A stretch of 64,000 bases of DNA from Hansfordia pulvinata (taxonomy: Eukaryota; Ascomycota; Sordariomycetes; Xylariales): contig BJKQ01000008.1 of the NCBI GenBank assembly GCA_006538405.1, forward strand, positions 1,426,001-1,490,000, in the 5' to 3' direction. Positions 1-11,454 of this stretch are shown in pieces. A model generated the notes under the pieces. It had not been told where the DNA came from, ran no database searches, and saw only the letters and a program-made list of their open reading frames with translations. Position 1 is the stretch's first letter, and each line of letters opens with the position of its first letter. A program made the translations under genes and the position numbers.

Positions 1-2357
1 TAAGCCAAGACCCGCACACTGCCGGCGCAGATGCAGAGTCCCGCTTCACTAGTGGGGAAACCGGGTTCGTCGCCCCCGGGGTGGAAGCTGGAAAAGCGGG
101 CAACGACCTTAAATTTGCAGCCAATCAAGCACTGTCATTCAACCACGTGTGTGATCGACTGGGCTAGAGCCTCTCACGACTACACAGCATTTCACCGAGA
201 TGAAGTTGCCGGGCGGATTGAGAGGTGCAGCATGCGCAAAAGAAACGGGAAGCCGGCTCGGAAGAAACACTCGAAAGGGGCCCTCGAATTGTCCTCGGGA
301 GCCGAGGTTTTGCATGGTTTCTTGATGGGCGTTGAAGACGTTGCCCAGCCAGGAGGCCAAGCCCTGACAGCGTGGCCCAGCCAAGGCGTGGCATTGGCGG
401 AGACGTCTTGGCTAGCTTGGGGCGACATTTTCCAGTGCCGACATGCCCAGACAGTGCCCAGACATTCGACGTAATATGTCGTCGCGTTTTGCTCTCCGGT
501 CGCCCATTCCACGCAGCGATCTGCCGTCGGCGCCAAGCAGGGCATCATGCTGCTGCGTCAATGAAGCAAGTGGTCGCGTGTGCCAACGTTGCAAAGCCGG
601 CTCTTGTCGCACGCAACGCAAGCCACACCCGCCTTGCCCGCCGCGGGATCTGCCTTGGCGATCTAGCCTCGCGTCCTGGCGAGGCGCGCGACATCGACAT
701 TGCGGGCGTCTCCCAATCGAGCGAGCTGCGCGTATTTGGGCGCGACGCGCGGTCGCTCGTGTCGTCGTATGATGCGAGCCGGTCCGTCATCTCCAACGAC
801 CGCAATGCAAACCTCTCAGCAAGGATAGCTGGTGGCTTCGTTGGGGCAGCCAACCGACGGCCTGCACGGGCGACATGCGCACCGACAAGCGCGCAAGCAC
901 GTGTGCAGGCGCACGTGTGTGGGAGGACAGCTTTAATAGGACGTGGCTGTTGGAAGCGCTGGCCAGCCTCGAATGGCTGCTGGACAATTTGCCTCACCGA
1001 AGGCCTTGTGGCGAAACGTATTTAGCAGCCGCCCCGGCCTCTCAAACCCTTCACAAGCTCCGCAAAAGCTTTGGCTCTTCCGGCACTCAAGAGTCTATGA
1101 ATCGCCACCGAGAGGCGACACGCATGCCAGCCACGCCGTTTGGTCGATCCAGTCAATCAGAGAGCCCAGCAGCAGCACGACTGCGGCGATGCCGCCCCTC
1201 ATGTGGCGATTCCCAAGGCCTGTACCTCAAAGGTGAGGTGGACAATAACTTGGGTAAGCGCAAAGCATGCAAAACTACAAGGGGTGAGAATCGGCCAGGC
1301 ACAACTGCGACAACCCAGGACGCATTGCACGGAATAGGATATGCCGACAGCTTCATAGGCACGTGTGAGAGCTGAATGGTCGACGAGGGCTGTGAGCCTG
1401 TACGGGGGGTGGCGAACAGTATGGCTGCGTCGTCTCGTCGCTAGTCATCTCCCTCGTCTGTCTCTGCTCGAATCCCCGTTGGCGCCTACCAAGCCACTCG
1501 GTTCGCGAGGAAAAGCGACCGTTGGAAGTTTCGGAGTCAAGAATCCACGCATCCCTCAGATATTCACATAATTACCCAAGTTTGTAAGCAAGTCGAGGTC
1601 CCCGTAGGCCCGCAGGGGCAAGCCGTGGCAGACGTCAGCCCGCGATTTCTGTAGTCACAGATGCGTCTTGGAACAACTTTATAATTAGTTTCCGATAGTC
1701 GGCAGTCTTGGCATTGGCAGGCGCTGCGACTGAAAACGTAACACCTGCGTCAAGACCTCACCGAACTACGCCGGATTCGTGCTCGTTCAGAGGCAAGGGC
1801 TCTCTCTTGTACAAAGAACCCAGCGGGTCAACTCGTGAGCGATCGAGCAGTCGTGGGTGAGGTTTCATTGGGGATAGGAAAAGGAGAGAGAGAGGGCGGG
1901 GGGGCGTCGCAACCCCAGAAAGCCGAGCCAAGTCGGCTGGCACGTGACAGCGCGTCGGGGAGAACATTGAATGAGTGGCCGCGCGGAGGGTGTGACAGAT
2001 TCATGCAACTACAGGGTCGGTTATGCGACTATCGAAGACCCAGACACGCCAAGCCCGCGTCGGGCGGAATTATGTCATCGCGTTGAACATGCAAGTCCCA
2101 GTCGTAACCGCCCTGCAGTGCCCAAGGACAAACTGCTTGCACTCGACACGCGTCGCCGGCACCGACAGCTCGCATGGATGTCTAGTTGCTCGAGATTCGT
2201 CAAAAGCCTCGCACTTCTTTCAGGGCGACTCCATCCAGCCACTCACCCTCACCTGACGTCTCCTTCATCAGGTCGGATCCGGACCCCGGTGCCCAGCCAA
2301 GCACGCCTTGCCGAGCCCCTCCCAAGCAGCAGCGGCCGCTTTGCGCATCTCAGCACG
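1..2357. other. gene-poor left flank and apn1 upstream region
   Basis: No convincing coding sequence was found. The open frames here, for example 372-1025 on the + strand, are Arg/Cys/Ser-rich with no recognisable motif, and several overlap in different frames. The last few hundred bases are presumably promoter and 5' leader of apn1. The frame of apn1 stays open upstream to 1971, but that stretch does not resemble the family and lies before a well-placed ATG. Confidence 0.6.
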
Positions 2358-3713
2358 ATGCCGCCTCGTCGCACGCGTCAAGCCGCGGCGGCGGAGGCCT
2401 CGCAGGACACCAAGACCGCTGGCGCGGCCAATCACAACAACGCGGCGGCCCCGACGAAGGAGAAGAATGCCGCCGCCCAGAACAAGAAGCCCACCAAGCG
2501 CAAGGGCGTCGACGAAGACGACATCCCCGGCGCCGACTCCAAGGGGAAAGGCAAGCCAGAGGCGGACGCCCAGCCCGCGAAGAAGCGCAACACCAAGAAA
2601 GACAAGGCCAACGACGCGGCGCCGCTCGCCGAGCGCACCGCGGTCTCGTCGCTGAAGAAGCCCATGTACATCGGGGCGCACGTCAGTAGCGCGGGCGGGG
2701 TGCAGAACACGGTGCAGAACGCGCTGCAGATCGGGGCCAACTCGTTCGCGCTCTTCCTCAAGTCGCAGCGCAAGTGGGCGAACCCGCCGATGGCGGACGA
2801 GGCGCGCGAGGGGTTCCTCAGCCTGGCCAAGCAGCACTCGTTCGAGGCGCACAAGCACTGCCTGCCGCACGGCTCGTACCTGGTGAACCTGGCGCAGCCG
2901 GAGAAGGACAAGGCGGACCAGGCGTACGAGGCGTTCGTGGACGACCTGCGGCGCTGCGAGGCCCTGGGCATCCGGCTGTACAACTTCCACCCGGGCAACA
3001 GCGGCGCCGACACGAAGGAGGCGGCGATCGCGCGGATCGCGGACCAGCTCAACAGGGCGCACCGGGCCACGAGCACGGTGGTCACGGTGCTGGAGAACAT
3101 GGCCGGGCAGGGGAACGTGGTGGGCTCGACGTTCGAGGACCTGCGCGACATCATCGCGCGCGTGGACGACAAGGGCCGCGTCGGCGTGTGCATCGACACG
3201 TGCCACGCGTTCGCGGCGGGCTACGACATGCGGACGCCCGAGGCCTTTGCGGAGACGATGGCGCGCTTCGAGGGGGTCGTGGGCGGCGGGTACCTGCGAG
3301 CGCTGCACCTCAACGACAGCAAGGCGCCCTTCGGCTCGAACCGCGACCTGCACGCCAACATCGGCACGGGCTTCCTGGGCCTGCGGGCGTTCCACAGCGT
3401 CATGAACCACGCCGGGTTCGCGGGCATGCCCATGGTGCTCGAGACGCCCATCGACCGCAAGGGCGCCGACGGCAAGAGCGCCGAGGACAAGCAGGTCTGG
3501 GCCGACGAGATCAAGCTGCTCGAGAGCCTGATCGGCATGGACGCGGGCTCGGCCGAGTTCGCCGCCCTCGAGAAGCGCCTGTGCGCCGACGGCGCCGCCG
3601 AGCGCAGCAAGATCCAGGACCAGGTCGACCGCAAGTCGGCCAAGGACGCCAAGAAGGGCGCGGCGCCGAAGCGCGGCAAGAAAAAGGCCGCCGCCGAGTC
3701 GAAGGAGGACTGA
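2358..3713 (+). CDS. apn1: AP endonuclease, endonuclease IV family (Apn1)
   Basis: Single-exon gene of 451 residues. It cleaves the backbone 5' of abasic sites and trims 3'-blocked ends in base excision repair, in the nucleus and probably mitochondria. The TIM-barrel endonuclease IV domain runs from about residue 100 to 405. Visible family signatures are YIGAHVSSAGG, LPHGSYLVNLA, NFHPGNS, VLENMAGQG, GVCIDTCHAFAAGYD, LHLNDSKAPFGSNRDLHANIG and MVLETP, which include the His/Asp/Glu ligands of the three zinc ions. About 100 Lys/Ala-rich residues precede the domain, and a basic Lys-rich tail (PKRGKKKAAAESK) closes the protein; both probably carry nuclear targeting signals. The start at 2358 is the first Met consistent with family length. 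The gene converges with bub1. The domain call is certain; the targeting role of the tails is inferred. Confidence 0.97.
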   Translation: MPPRRTRQAAAAEASQDTKTAGAANHNNAAAPTKEKNAAAQNKKPTKRKGVDEDDIPGADSKGKGKPEADAQPAKKRNTKKDKANDAAPLAERTAVSSLKKPMYIGAHVSSAGGVQNTVQNALQIGANSFALFLKSQRKWANPPMADEAREGFLSLAKQHSFEAHKHCLPHGSYLVNLAQPEKDKADQAYEAFVDDLRRCEALGIRLYNFHPGNSGADTKEAAIARIADQLNRAHRATSTVVTVLENMAGQGNVVGSTFEDLRDIIARVDDKGRVGVCIDTCHAFAAGYDMRTPEAFAETMARFEGVVGGGYLRALHLNDSKAPFGSNRDLHANIGTGFLGLRAFHSVMNHAGFAGMPMVLETPIDRKGADGKSAEDKQVWADEIKLLESLIGMDAGSAEFAALEKRLCADGAAERSKIQDQVDRKSAKDAKKGAAPKRGKKKAAAESKED

Positions 3714-4376
3714 GCTCGAGGAGGGAGAGCGTTGTGGGTTCCACTGGACGAACGAGGCACGGGGCGTTGTGGTAAAGCGACGAAAAGTGGTAAGGGGGCG
3801 TACAAGGCAGCGCGAAAGATTGTTCGCCTCCCATGGTAGCATTCAGAGATTGCGGCAGGGGAGCAAAGCATTAAGGGTCGTGATTGTTTCATGAAAAATT
3901 AAACAAAAGAGGGAGATATGTACGAGTTGCTCTATACCCATGCAAATGCATTCCAATCCAATCCATTCCACTTGACTCCCCACCCTCGCGACGACGACGA
4001 CGATGCCGCGAACCACGAAGGGCGATACGCTTTCTAGTAAGAAGGGGCAGGTAAGCAAATCAAGAACGGAACGCAACATAAGCACTATCGTCAGAACGCA
4101 AGAACAGAATACAAAAAAGAAAATGGTATCTCTCCCTTCCGTCATTATCCACCGCAGCTGAAAGCAGACAACCTCGCACCAACCAGCCCAACACCTGTAC
4201 CCATGGCACGGCTGAGAGCAACAGAAGAAGCGGTCAACCTCTAGCTATCGCCGGGTATAGTCTTGAAAAAGGAGTATGAACAGAACGGGGGAGGAAAAAA
4301 AGGCGGGCATCATGGTTTTATCTGTTGCCCCTGACCACCGACAACCCAAACGCAATGCACAACCACGGATATTTCT
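3714..4376. other. convergent 3' regions of apn1 and bub1
   Basis: AT-richer spacer between two converging genes, holding both 3' UTRs. Long A/T-rich stretches around 3880-4100 fit polyadenylation regions. No gene was seen. Confidence 0.6.
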
Positions 4377-7300
4377 CTACTTGCGCGGCGGCTTGACGGC
4401 CGCCTCGACACGGGCCATCAGGCCGCGCAGCCCGACGCCGCGCTCGGCGTTAGCCTCCAGCCAGCGCTCCATGCCCTCGCGGACGCGGCGGAGGCCCCGG
4501 GTGACGGGCATGCTGCCTCCGGGGGTCGAGCCCATGGGGTCGCCCTCGCCGGCGGCGGCAAAGGCGGCCGGGTTGAGCAGCAGGTCGAAGGCGTCGGTCC
4601 AGATGTCCGTCTGCCAGTAGCGCTTGAGGGGCTCGCGGACGCGGTAGCGGCGCCCGCCGGCGCCGCCACCTCCTGCCGCGGCGGCGACGCCCGTCAGGCC
4701 GCCCTGGTCCGCGCGCACCGTCTCCATGTACCGGCCGAACAGCAGGCAGTGGAAGACGCCGGCCAGGCCGTGGTAGTCGATCTGCCAGGTCCAGGGGCGG
4801 CCCTCGCGCATCTCGGCGCAGTCCTGGGCCGTCGTCTTCCAGTCGGCGACGAACTGGGCGCCGGGGGCGAACGCGCGCATGTCGATGCCGCGGCCAAAGT
4901 CAATGAGCACGACGCCGCGCGACGCCCAGCCGCCCGAGCCGTCGGCGTGCCACTGCGAGGACAGCAGGCTGCCGCCGGACGAGTCGCGGCCGGACGAGGA
5001 GGAGGTGGACGCGGACGCGGGCGGGCCGAGGGGATCGACGCGCAGGAGGCAGTTGTCGGGCTTGAGGTCGCCGTGCAGGATGTGCTTGCTGTGGAGGGCC
5101 TCGACGGTGCGCAGCAGCTCGACGGCGAAAAACATGGCGAGCGGCTCGTCGAGCCCGACGCCGTCGCTGCCGTTGCGGCACGTGTTGACGACGTCGAGCA
5201 GCGTGCCGTGCGGGTGGTACGGCAGCAGCAGGAAGCCCTCGTCCTGGTACAGGTGCAGCTCGTGCGCGCTCGAGATGGAAAACGTCGCGCGGTGCTGCGG
5301 CCCCAAACGCGTCGCCGCCAGCCGCATCATGTGGAACTCCCACGCGGTCGGCGGCTGCTCCATCTTGAGCGCCTCGAGCGGCGCCCGGAGGCTCGTCGCG
5401 AACGCGCCCCTGCCCATGATGGCCGCGGGCGGCGGCGCGTTCTCGTCGCCGGGGCCCGGTCCGTGGTCCACGTCGCCGGCCGACTCGGGCGACGAGTTCT
5501 CCACCAGGTAGACGGGCGCAAACGCCCCGGCGCCCAGCTCCCGCTTGAGGGTGTACTCTCCCATGAGCTCGGGGAACTCGAGCACGACGGGGCTGTTGTC
5601 GCCCCCGCCCCCGCCTCCGCCGCCGCCGCTCTTGCCGCCGCCCTTGGCTTGCGAGCGGATGAAGCGGCGGATGTCGGCGCCGTAGCCGCAGCGCTCGTCG
5701 CGGTGGTCGTAGAAGCCCCTGTACGAGCTCAGCGGCGGGTGCATCTTGGCCAGGATCTCCTCGCGCACCGCCGAGTCGACCGGGTTGCACTGCATGTCCG
5801 TGATGATGGGCCCCTTGTGAATGGGCTTCGCCGGCGAGAGGGCCGCCGCCATTTTGTTGGTCCTCTGCAGAAGGGGCTGCGCGATCTTGATGGGCGAGCG
5901 GCGGTCCGGCGCGACCTCGCACAGCGGGCTGCTCATGGGTTCAAACTCCTCGTCGTCTTCGTCGTCATCGTCGTCGACATCCTCTTCGTCCTCCTCCGTC
6001 GGCGTCGACAGGCTCTGGCCTCTGCTGGGCGTCTTTGCGCTGTAGCGCGGCCTGGCGTCCGTCAGCCCGCCGATGGAGGATTCGGTGCGCTCCGTGATGG
6101 GCGTCATGAAGGGCAGGCGGTTGTTAGCCATCTCGACCGGGTCCCTATACGGGCGCGTCGGGGGCTCCCAGTCCTCGGGCGGGATGGGGATGAAGCGCGT
6201 CCTAGGCTCGTCGTCCATCTCCTCTTCCGACATCTGCTCGTCCTCATCGACCTCGACGCCGTCCACGTCCTCGCCAGGGCCAAAGTCGGCTTCGGTGTGG
6301 TCGTCCATGAGGTTCGAGACGTGTGTGGCGTCCCGCTCGTCGACGTCCTCGTCATCGTCCCCCGCCTCGCTGAGTGCGATCTGCTTGGTCGTGCAGGTGC
6401 TCTCGCCTCCGCTGGTGTAGTCTCCGTCCGAGAGGTAGTCGCCCTCGTCGCTCTGCTCCTCCTCGCCGGCAGGCTTCAGAGGCGCGTTGAAGATATCGTA
6501 TATGTCGTCAGTGGCTGCTTTCGTGTGCATCGTCATGGTCGGCTCGGACGAGTGCTTCTTCTTTTTCTTCATTTTGGGCTTCGACGGCGAGTCGAGATTT
6601 GCTTTGACTGTAGAACGGGTCAGACTGCCTGCGGGCAGGACACACACAAGTTATAGAGAGGGAGAGGGGGGGGGGAGGGGGGGGGGGGAGGTGTGATGAG
6701 GGTATGGCACGTACTGACTTGGGTCGCATTGACCTCCATGACCTTCTTCTTCTTGCTTTTAGTTGGCTTCGGCTCCTCCCTGACGGCGCCGTTTTCGTCA
6801 AACATGGCTGGATCCTGGTGTATCACCAGCTTCTCGGCCACCTTCTTGCCGAGACGGTTCACATTCTCGTCGTTTTCGTCGTTTTCGTCGTTTTCTCTGT
6901 ACACCTCATAATGCTGCTCCGGCTGCTGCTCGGAGATGATGCTCTCATCGTCCCAGTTAATATCCAGCCAGCCGCGGCTGGCAGCCCACAGCTCCTCGAA
7001 ACTACGCTCAGTGCCGGGCTCTTCCGGGGTCGGATAGACGGCCTCGAGGTTCACAAAGACTCGCTCCCACTTGCCGTTGGCCTTGTTGGGAATCACTTGG
7101 TGCTGGGCAGGGGAGATGACAATATGGGACTGAGCTATTCTTCTCGACAGGGACTGAAAATACACAAAGAGGGGCGCAGCGCCCACCATACCATTAGTCC
7201 TAGGATCATCAACAATCGGACATAGCCGGGAAACGGGACGAGGTGGGGTGTGCGTTAACTTACGGGATCCCGGAAGACAGCCATCTTGGGCCCGTTGCTC

Positions 7301-8229
7301 TTCTTGACGCCCGTCTCCAGCGTCTCTCCCACCCACGGCTTGGGCTCCATCACGTTCTCCTTCTTGCGCTCGACCAGCGACCCTATCGAGTCCCAGCCGC
7401 GGGCGCCGGGGCCTGCCGACGACATGGCCGGTGCGGCGGCATCAGCGTCGGCGTCGGAGAAGATGGCCAGCTTGGCCTTGCCCCCCGGCTTGGAGGACGG
7501 GCCTCCTCCTACTCCCATGTTGGGCCGCGGGGCCTGCGGGTCGGCGTCGCGGGCGGCGGCGGCGTAGGGGTCGATCTTGGCGGCGAGGGCCGGGCGGACG
7601 CTCGGCAGGGCGGGCGAGGAGGGCTCGTCTTGTGCGGCGTTGTCGTCGCGGTGTTTGGCGTGCCTCGCCTCAAACTCGCGGAACCTGCTGGCGAGGGTCG
7701 TGGCGGGCTGGGCCTCGCGCGCGATGCCGAGCTTGTAGACCTCCTCGGACTGGCTCCAGCGGCCGGCCTGTTCGAGCCACTCGGCGTACTTCTCGTAGAA
7801 CGGGGCGAGCTTCTCGCCGATGCCGTGGCGGGACAGGAAGACAAACGTCTCGCGCGGCGCGTCGGAGAGCAGTCCGACGTAGTGAAGCCACAGCTTGAGG
7901 TATCGCGGGTCGTTCTTGTACTGGTCCGCGCCGATGAAGGTCTTGGTGGCGTCTTCGAGCACCCGGCGCAGCTGCGACTGCGGCGTGTCCTGGGCGGCGG
8001 GGTATTCCTCGAGGATCCAGTTGACGTAGCGATAGTAGACGTCGAGGGGGTCGTCGTACTGGGAGATGTTGTCGATCTCGGCCTCGTACTCGGCCCGGTG
8101 GCGGTCTTTGGTGTTCTTGGGCGACAAGGCCTGGGCCAGCTTCTTGGCGGAGCGACCGCCGGGTAGTGCTTGGATATTTTCTTTCTGGCCCTCGATCACG
8201 TCGATGTCGATGAGGTCGCCTGCAGCCAT
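4377..8229 (-). CDS. bub1: spindle checkpoint kinase Bub1 with Mad3-type N terminus (MadBub)
   Basis: Three exons on the minus strand, 8229-7264, 7153-6715 and 6628-4377, encode 1218 residues. Introns of 110 and 86 nt keep phase (GTAAGT...CAG and GTACGT...GCAG). The protein monitors kinetochore-microtubule attachment. A KEN box lies at residues 16-18 (EGQKENIQ), followed by the Mad3/BUB1 homology region at about 45-190 (DDPLDVYYRYVNWI, WLHYVGLL, FYEKYAEWLE). A GLEBS-type Bub3-binding motif (TKAATDDIYDIFNAPL) lies near residues 504-520, followed by long acidic linkers. The C-terminal kinase domain, from about residue 825, shows ELGAGAFAPVYLVE, HGDLKPDN near 987 and DFGRGID, so the catalytic residues are intact. 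The start at 8229 immediately precedes the conserved N terminus; the frame is open to 8331, but that extension looks non-conserved. The acceptor side of intron 2 contains long C runs on the transcript strand. Confidence 0.96.
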
Positions 8230-9288
8230 CGTGGAGGACGCGGGGAGCAATGGCGGGAGACCTGTGTCGTTAGTTGGGGGGGCGGGAGTCATCAAGGGAA
8301 GGAGGCCAGGCGAGAAAGCGGCAGTCGTCATTAAAGAGATGTGGAGCAGGCGTGTTGATGCGTCGCGGTACGAGCACTCCGTACGAGTACTCGCACTGGC
8401 GGACAGGGGCTTGTTGACATAATACCGTGCTGTTGCTCGGCAACGGGCCCAGACCCACTACGCGTACCTAAAACCCCCCCCCCGCGCCAGTCAGCACTAT
8501 AGTCACTGGGAAAGCCATGAATGCGAGCACTTCCAGTGCGGGTATCGCTTCTGCGAACCATCTCGCTCAACTCTATCAGATGATGAGTACTCGTAATAGG
8601 AGGCTGGGCTGTCAGGGGGGCAAGCATTATTACAAAGGGCGATCGCAAGTGGACATTGCGGCATGGGGCCTATATAATTGAAGACTTTTCACAAGTTGAA
8701 ATCCGTACTCATTTGGTTGCATGAATCAATCCTCACCCACACCCGCGCGCAGGCCCCAGTTTCCGTCCATCCCTTTTACATTTGTGAGGTGCAGAATCAC
8801 CGTCCTTGGATGGCGATGGGCAACGAGAAGGAGGGGGCACTGGAAAGTCTCTCAGCATCTGGCAGTGAGCCATGTCATTCTTCAACGCCGATACGAGTGC
8901 ATCTTGGCCTCATCAGCAAGGCACCAAGGACCCCCAAAAGAGTCCTCTACATACACCGGCTTTCGCGTGGAGACTGAATCGGCCGATGGGGACCACATAG
9001 ATATGGTAAAGTTCACGAGGGGCGCCGTTGGTTACAAGCGGACGCTGTACCATCTGAGATCTCTCCACAAGAAGACTCAAGGGCAGCGAAAGGTTCAAGG
9101 TAACTAACTGTGAGCCCTTTCCTTGCGACACCCCGCCATCGAGCATCTGAGCGGCTTCCCCTTGATCTTCTATTGACTCGGTAGTGTTTCTGGTAGAGCA
9201 ACAAACCTCTCGAGCACTTGCCAACATCCTTCAGTACAAGACGGAAGAGCCCGGGGGCCGAGACGCGGATCCAGCGACATGTCAGTGA
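8230..9288. other. bub1 upstream region
   Basis: Non-coding. It contains GTACGAGTAC at 8381-8390, inside an 18-base stretch (8380-8397) repeated exactly at 20582-20599. A C run lies at about 8474-8482, and a TATA-like sequence (CTATATAAT) lies near 8669. No gene was seen. Confidence 0.55.
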
Positions 9289-10450
9289 ATCTGCGATGCC
9301 AGTGTCGACGCAAGTGACGACCACGGTGTCTCGACCTTTTCGGCATGGTTAGAATCACCCAGTCAGAGCCCGTTCTGGATCAGCGGCAAAGCTGGATGCG
9401 GCAAGAGCACCCTGATGCGATATATATACAAGCAATTAAAAAGGCAAAGCCCCCGGCAGGCACTCGTGACGTTCCACACATTCTACGAGCTCGGAGAGAA
9501 GCTGCAAACGACTCGCGAGGGCCTGCTTCGCAACCTCATCAGTCAAGCAGTTGAGCAGGGCCCAGTACCGTCGGCGCCTTTGTCAGCGATCACCAGCGCG
9601 AACGTCGCCAATATTGAAGTTCTGCAGCAAGCTTTCCATGTGGTTCTCTCCGCTATACATCAAGCTGGTCTTCGCTTCATCATATTGATCGATGGCCTCG
9701 ACGAGTACCGCAGCACAGAGGATAACAGTCGCGAGGGTATGGACGACGAGTACGGCTCGGACGACGAGCCCTCCGATGAAAACGGAGAAGCTTGGTCCAA
9801 CTACCGACACCGGTCTATCACCAAAGGGCACTACGACATAGCAGCTCTTGTCAACACTGTTGCCGAGTGGGACAACGTCAAGGTCTGCGTTGCGAGCCGA
9901 GAGCTGACGGCCTTCCGAGCCACCTTCCAGCACGGCCCACGAATCGGGCGCTTGCATTGGTGACTTCTTGCTCTCGAAAATCTACACGGAGTTTTACATG
10001 CTGTTTGGCTCGGTATCCAGCATGCAGCCGAGTCTCCTGCCAGTCTCAGGTTGCAGCTCCGCCACATCCAAAGTCTCCGACGACGATATTTCAGCCACAC
10101 ACCAACCGGAGGCGGGGTACTGGAACGATAACGACGAGGATGGAATGGTCGCTTTCAAATACGTGGCTGGACATCACCACGAAAATCTCTCCCTGCGCTT
10201 CCGTTTTTATACATGGATACGATATGAAGCTGGCATCATAAACCCGAACAGAGTACCAGCATTGAGAGCCGCGGTTAGCAAGGGATTCAATATGGACGAT
10301 GAGAGTCTTCTTGAGATTCAACAAAACCAGAAATCAGTCTCCACGGGGGTTGTCACGGCCGCAGGCTTGATACGCATGATGCTGGGTTTTGGGCAAGGCG
10401 ACGAGGAAACGCGCAGATGGCTCCTTGACCAGATCTCGGGTTATCCTTAG
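9289..10450 (+). pseudogene. degraded NACHT-domain (NLR-like) gene remnant
   Basis: The open frame 9289-9963 encodes the middle of a fungal NACHT NTPase. A Walker A motif (GKAGCGKST) lies just before 9415, preceded by a stretch typical of these proteins (FSAWLESPSQSPFWIS). A Walker B motif follows (RFIILIDGLDEYR), then a sensor-like segment (VKVCVASRELTAF). The frame has an in-frame TGA at 9286-9288, lacks any N-terminal effector domain, and stops at 9961-9963 right after the sensor segment, where a family member should continue into the ARC region. A second frame, 9968-10450 (160 residues, no recognised motif), may be the decayed C-terminal part. Such proteins are known for non-self recognition and cell death in fungi. 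Unmodelled introns could rescue part of the gene, but the missing flanks argue for a relic. Confidence 0.6.
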
Positions 10451-10617
10451 GCTTAACTTGTACAAACCACGGGACGACTCCATCTGCTTGCACAGCACAA
10501 TGATCGAACCAGCGTAAACGACGGGTGCCCGAAAGGTATGGCCAAGCCCAAGTCAACCAGCCTCACATCCCATACGACGCGTACCACCGTTCCCCTGCAC
10601 AGATCCGTACGCCGCAG

Positions 10618-11454
10618 TCACTCTTCAACGACCGGCCAGAACGCCTCCTCCAGCTCCAGGACCTGCCGGTGCGCGGCCGCCGCGACACCCGCGTGGCCCG
10701 CCTCGTCCACTCCCCCCTCCCCATCCTCCCTGGCGGCCAGCGCGTCCAGGCACTCCTCAATCTCGCGCACAAAGGCCTTGAAGCCGTCCGAGGTCCAGTT
10801 GGGGATGAACTTGCCGCGCAGCGCGCCCCCGTCCGGGTCGGCCGCGGGGTCGGCGCCCGCCGGCGCCTCTTGGCCCCGCGCGTAGCTCCACGCGTCCAGA
10901 TACACGCGCTCAGTGGTCCACAGGACGACGAGCCCCTCCAGCAGGGTCCTGGCCGGGGCCGGGGCCGCGCCGGCGGCGGCGGTGGAGGAGTGGGCAGCGA
11001 GACCGCCGAACGAGTCGAACAGGTCGATGAAGGCCTGGGTGGTGGGGTTGGGCCCGAAGGACTCGGCGCCGGCGCCGGCGCCGGGGCGGACCGGGGCGGC
11101 CAGGTCGAGCTCGTGGTCGCGCGCCGTCTCCTCGAAGAACTGCAGCTCGGTGGTCATGCCGCCCAGGGCGCCCTGCAGCAGCTTGAGAATGCGCCACTCG
11201 AGGGTGTCGAGGGTGCCGTTCCCGCTGCCGCTTCCGCTGTCGACGCGCAGCGGCAGGCGGACGCGCGAGGCCAGGCCGCCCAGGAAGCGCGCCAGCGCCT
11301 GGCAGTACAAGCGGTCCTGCGACAGCCAGGCGGCGAGGTCGCGGCGGCCTAGGCGGCCTTCGCCGGCCAGGCGCAGGAACGGGCTCCGCGTCGCCCGAAG
11401 ATACAGGCCCGCCGTGTCCGGGCTGGCCAGCAGCGACTGCGTCAGAGATGCCAT
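10618..11454 (-). CDS. TENA/THI-4-like (heme-oxygenase-fold) protein
   Basis: Single-exon gene of 278 residues. The N terminus (YLRATRSPFLRLAGEGRL, LAAWLSQDRLYCQALARF) matches the all-helical TENA/THI-4/PQQC-like family: a short helix, then a tryptophan-aspartate-arginine-tyrosine segment lining the pocket. Downstream helices are recognisable in ELQFFEETARDHEL and in the YLDAWSYARGQ segment. Bacterial TenA is a thiaminase that salvages pyrimidine; many fungal members have no proven substrate, so I do not assign a reaction. The start at 11454 gives the usual short N terminus. An upstream in-frame Met at 11637 would add about 60 Arg/Ser/Pro-rich residues and cannot be excluded as a targeting extension. 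Alanine-rich loops interrupt the second half of the domain. Confidence 0.85.
   Translation of the reverse strand: MASLTQSLLASPDTAGLYLRATRSPFLRLAGEGRLGRRDLAAWLSQDRLYCQALARFLGGLASRVRLPLRVDSGSGSGNGTLDTLEWRILKLLQGALGGMTTELQFFEETARDHELDLAAPVRPGAGAGAESFGPNPTTQAFIDLFDSFGGLAAHSSTAAAGAAPAPARTLLEGLVVLWTTERVYLDAWSYARGQEAPAGADPAADPDGGALRGKFIPNWTSDGFKAFVREIEECLDALAAREDGEGGVDEAGHAGVAAAAHRQVLELEEAFWPVVEE

Noticed and set aside
372..1025. 217-residue open frame in the left flank
   Set aside because: Arg/Ala/Ser-rich, no motif, competing frames on both strands.
1971..2357. Upstream extension of apn1 by 129 residues
   Set aside because: Not protein-like and precedes a Met with normal family length; treated as leader.
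2268..3842. 524-residue open frame antisense to apn1
   Set aside because: Low-complexity Arg/Val/Leu-rich translation caused by the GC-rich codons of apn1; the + frame carries all endonuclease IV motifs.
4749..6656. 635-residue open frame antisense to bub1
   Set aside because: Shadow of the Bub1 kinase exon; no motif, strongly skewed composition.
6868..6897. Short direct repeats (TTTTCGTCG units) as a possible CRISPR-like array
   Set aside because: They are three codon-phase repeats encoding Asn-Asp-Glu inside a bub1 exon.
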